Of a stretch of 64,000 bases of DNA, positions 63,929 to 64,000 are shown in pieces (within the stretch, counting starts at the first letter, position 1; every line of letters begins with the position of its first letter). The DNA lies in NCBI GenBank assembly GCA_018433865.1, contig JAHDQJ010000022.1:27194-91193 (forward strand). The letters are read 5' to 3'. Source of the stretch: Spirochaetales bacterium (lineage in GTDB: Bacteria; Spirochaetota; Spirochaetia; Sphaerochaetales; Sphaerochaetaceae). The translations under genes and the position numbers were made by a program. The notes beneath the pieces were generated by a model. It was not told where the DNA came from and did not search any database. It worked only from the letters and a program-made list of their open reading frames with translations.

Positions 63929-64000
63929 GGGACGCGAAATACCCTAAGGTTTTTGTTACCACACAGAAACCGAAGGAGTACCCGCGTCCCATGCACGATA
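63929..64000 (+). other. Inverted repeat and start of a reading frame leaving the window
   Basis: GGGACGCG (63929-63936) and CGCGTCCC (63983-63990) are exact inverted copies, directly followed by ATG 63991; AAGGAG lies at 63973-63978. Only three codons are visible. A tRNA gene followed by an inverted repeat and a new start is a layout seen at insertion-sequence or island edges, but nothing visible proves it. Confidence 0.3.

Overview
The window is a compact, mostly housekeeping stretch of a bacterial chromosome. The gene set suggests an anaerobic or fermentative Spirochaetota member, probably near Sphaerochaetaceae. The grounds are an acetate kinase and no respiratory genes in view, TRAP transport, a DUF1846 protein, a small Hc1/histone-H1-like protein, a RecJ with a large insertion, exported proteins with spirochaete-like signal ends, and a very large outer-membrane-type protein. 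The taxonomic call is inference from remembered family distributions; no search was run. Promoters are plain sigma-70 type (TTGACA, 17 bp, TATAAT-like), and several sit so close to a start codon that the mRNA would be leaderless.

Layout. 1-6.3 kb: 3' end of an acyl-CoA synthetase, DAHP synthase, a DJ-1 protein, a DUF1846 protein, a cytidylate-kinase-like protein, then ackA on the other strand. 6.4-14.4 kb: an exported protein of unknown function, murB, cysS, an ECF sigma/anti-sigma pair, valS and a histone-like small protein. 14.4-22.1 kb: lon plus a U32 protein, an SGNH hydrolase plus a queuosine-precursor transporter, a lone carbamate kinase and a DUF4105 membrane protein. 22.1-30.5 kb: recO-recJ, rpsU, metY-metA behind an unusual leader (a 37-codon Met/Cys-containing reading frame whose ribosome-binding site is complementary to that of metY), then serA-serC-lrp.

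30.6-45.0 kb is the most remarkable region. It is an apparent single operon of 13 recognisable genes that I read as an ectoine/5-hydroxyectoine utilisation system: iclR regulator, DABA aminotransferase (doeD-like), aspartate-semialdehyde dehydrogenase, M20 amidohydrolase, TRAP transporter (three genes), eutA-like racemase, two doeA/eutD-like ectoine hydrolases flanking eutB and eutC, and an aspartokinase. A strong terminator closes it. The usual NAD(P)-dependent DoeC dehydrogenase and DoeB deacetylase are not present; in their places stand a phosphorylating Asd plus an aspartokinase, and an M20 amidohydrolase. Running Asd and aspartokinase backwards would turn aspartate semialdehyde into aspartate with formation of NADPH and ATP, that is, substrate-level phosphorylation during compatible-solute fermentation. 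This is a hypothesis built from gene content.

45-64 kb: a DHOD-like protein, an acyltransferase and a lipoprotein; mutL; a 1570-residue protein that joins a FecR-like domain, a 5'-nucleotidase-like domain stripped of its catalytic residues, and a long beta-rich C-terminal half ending in Phe; a TtcA-like protein and an HD hydrolase; tRNA-Met; a membrane protein, a CYTH protein and a parvulin; a btuFCD transporter under a cobalamin riboswitch; an ankyrin protein, rnhA and tRNA-Lys. The last 70 bases hold an inverted repeat and the start of a reading frame that leaves the window.
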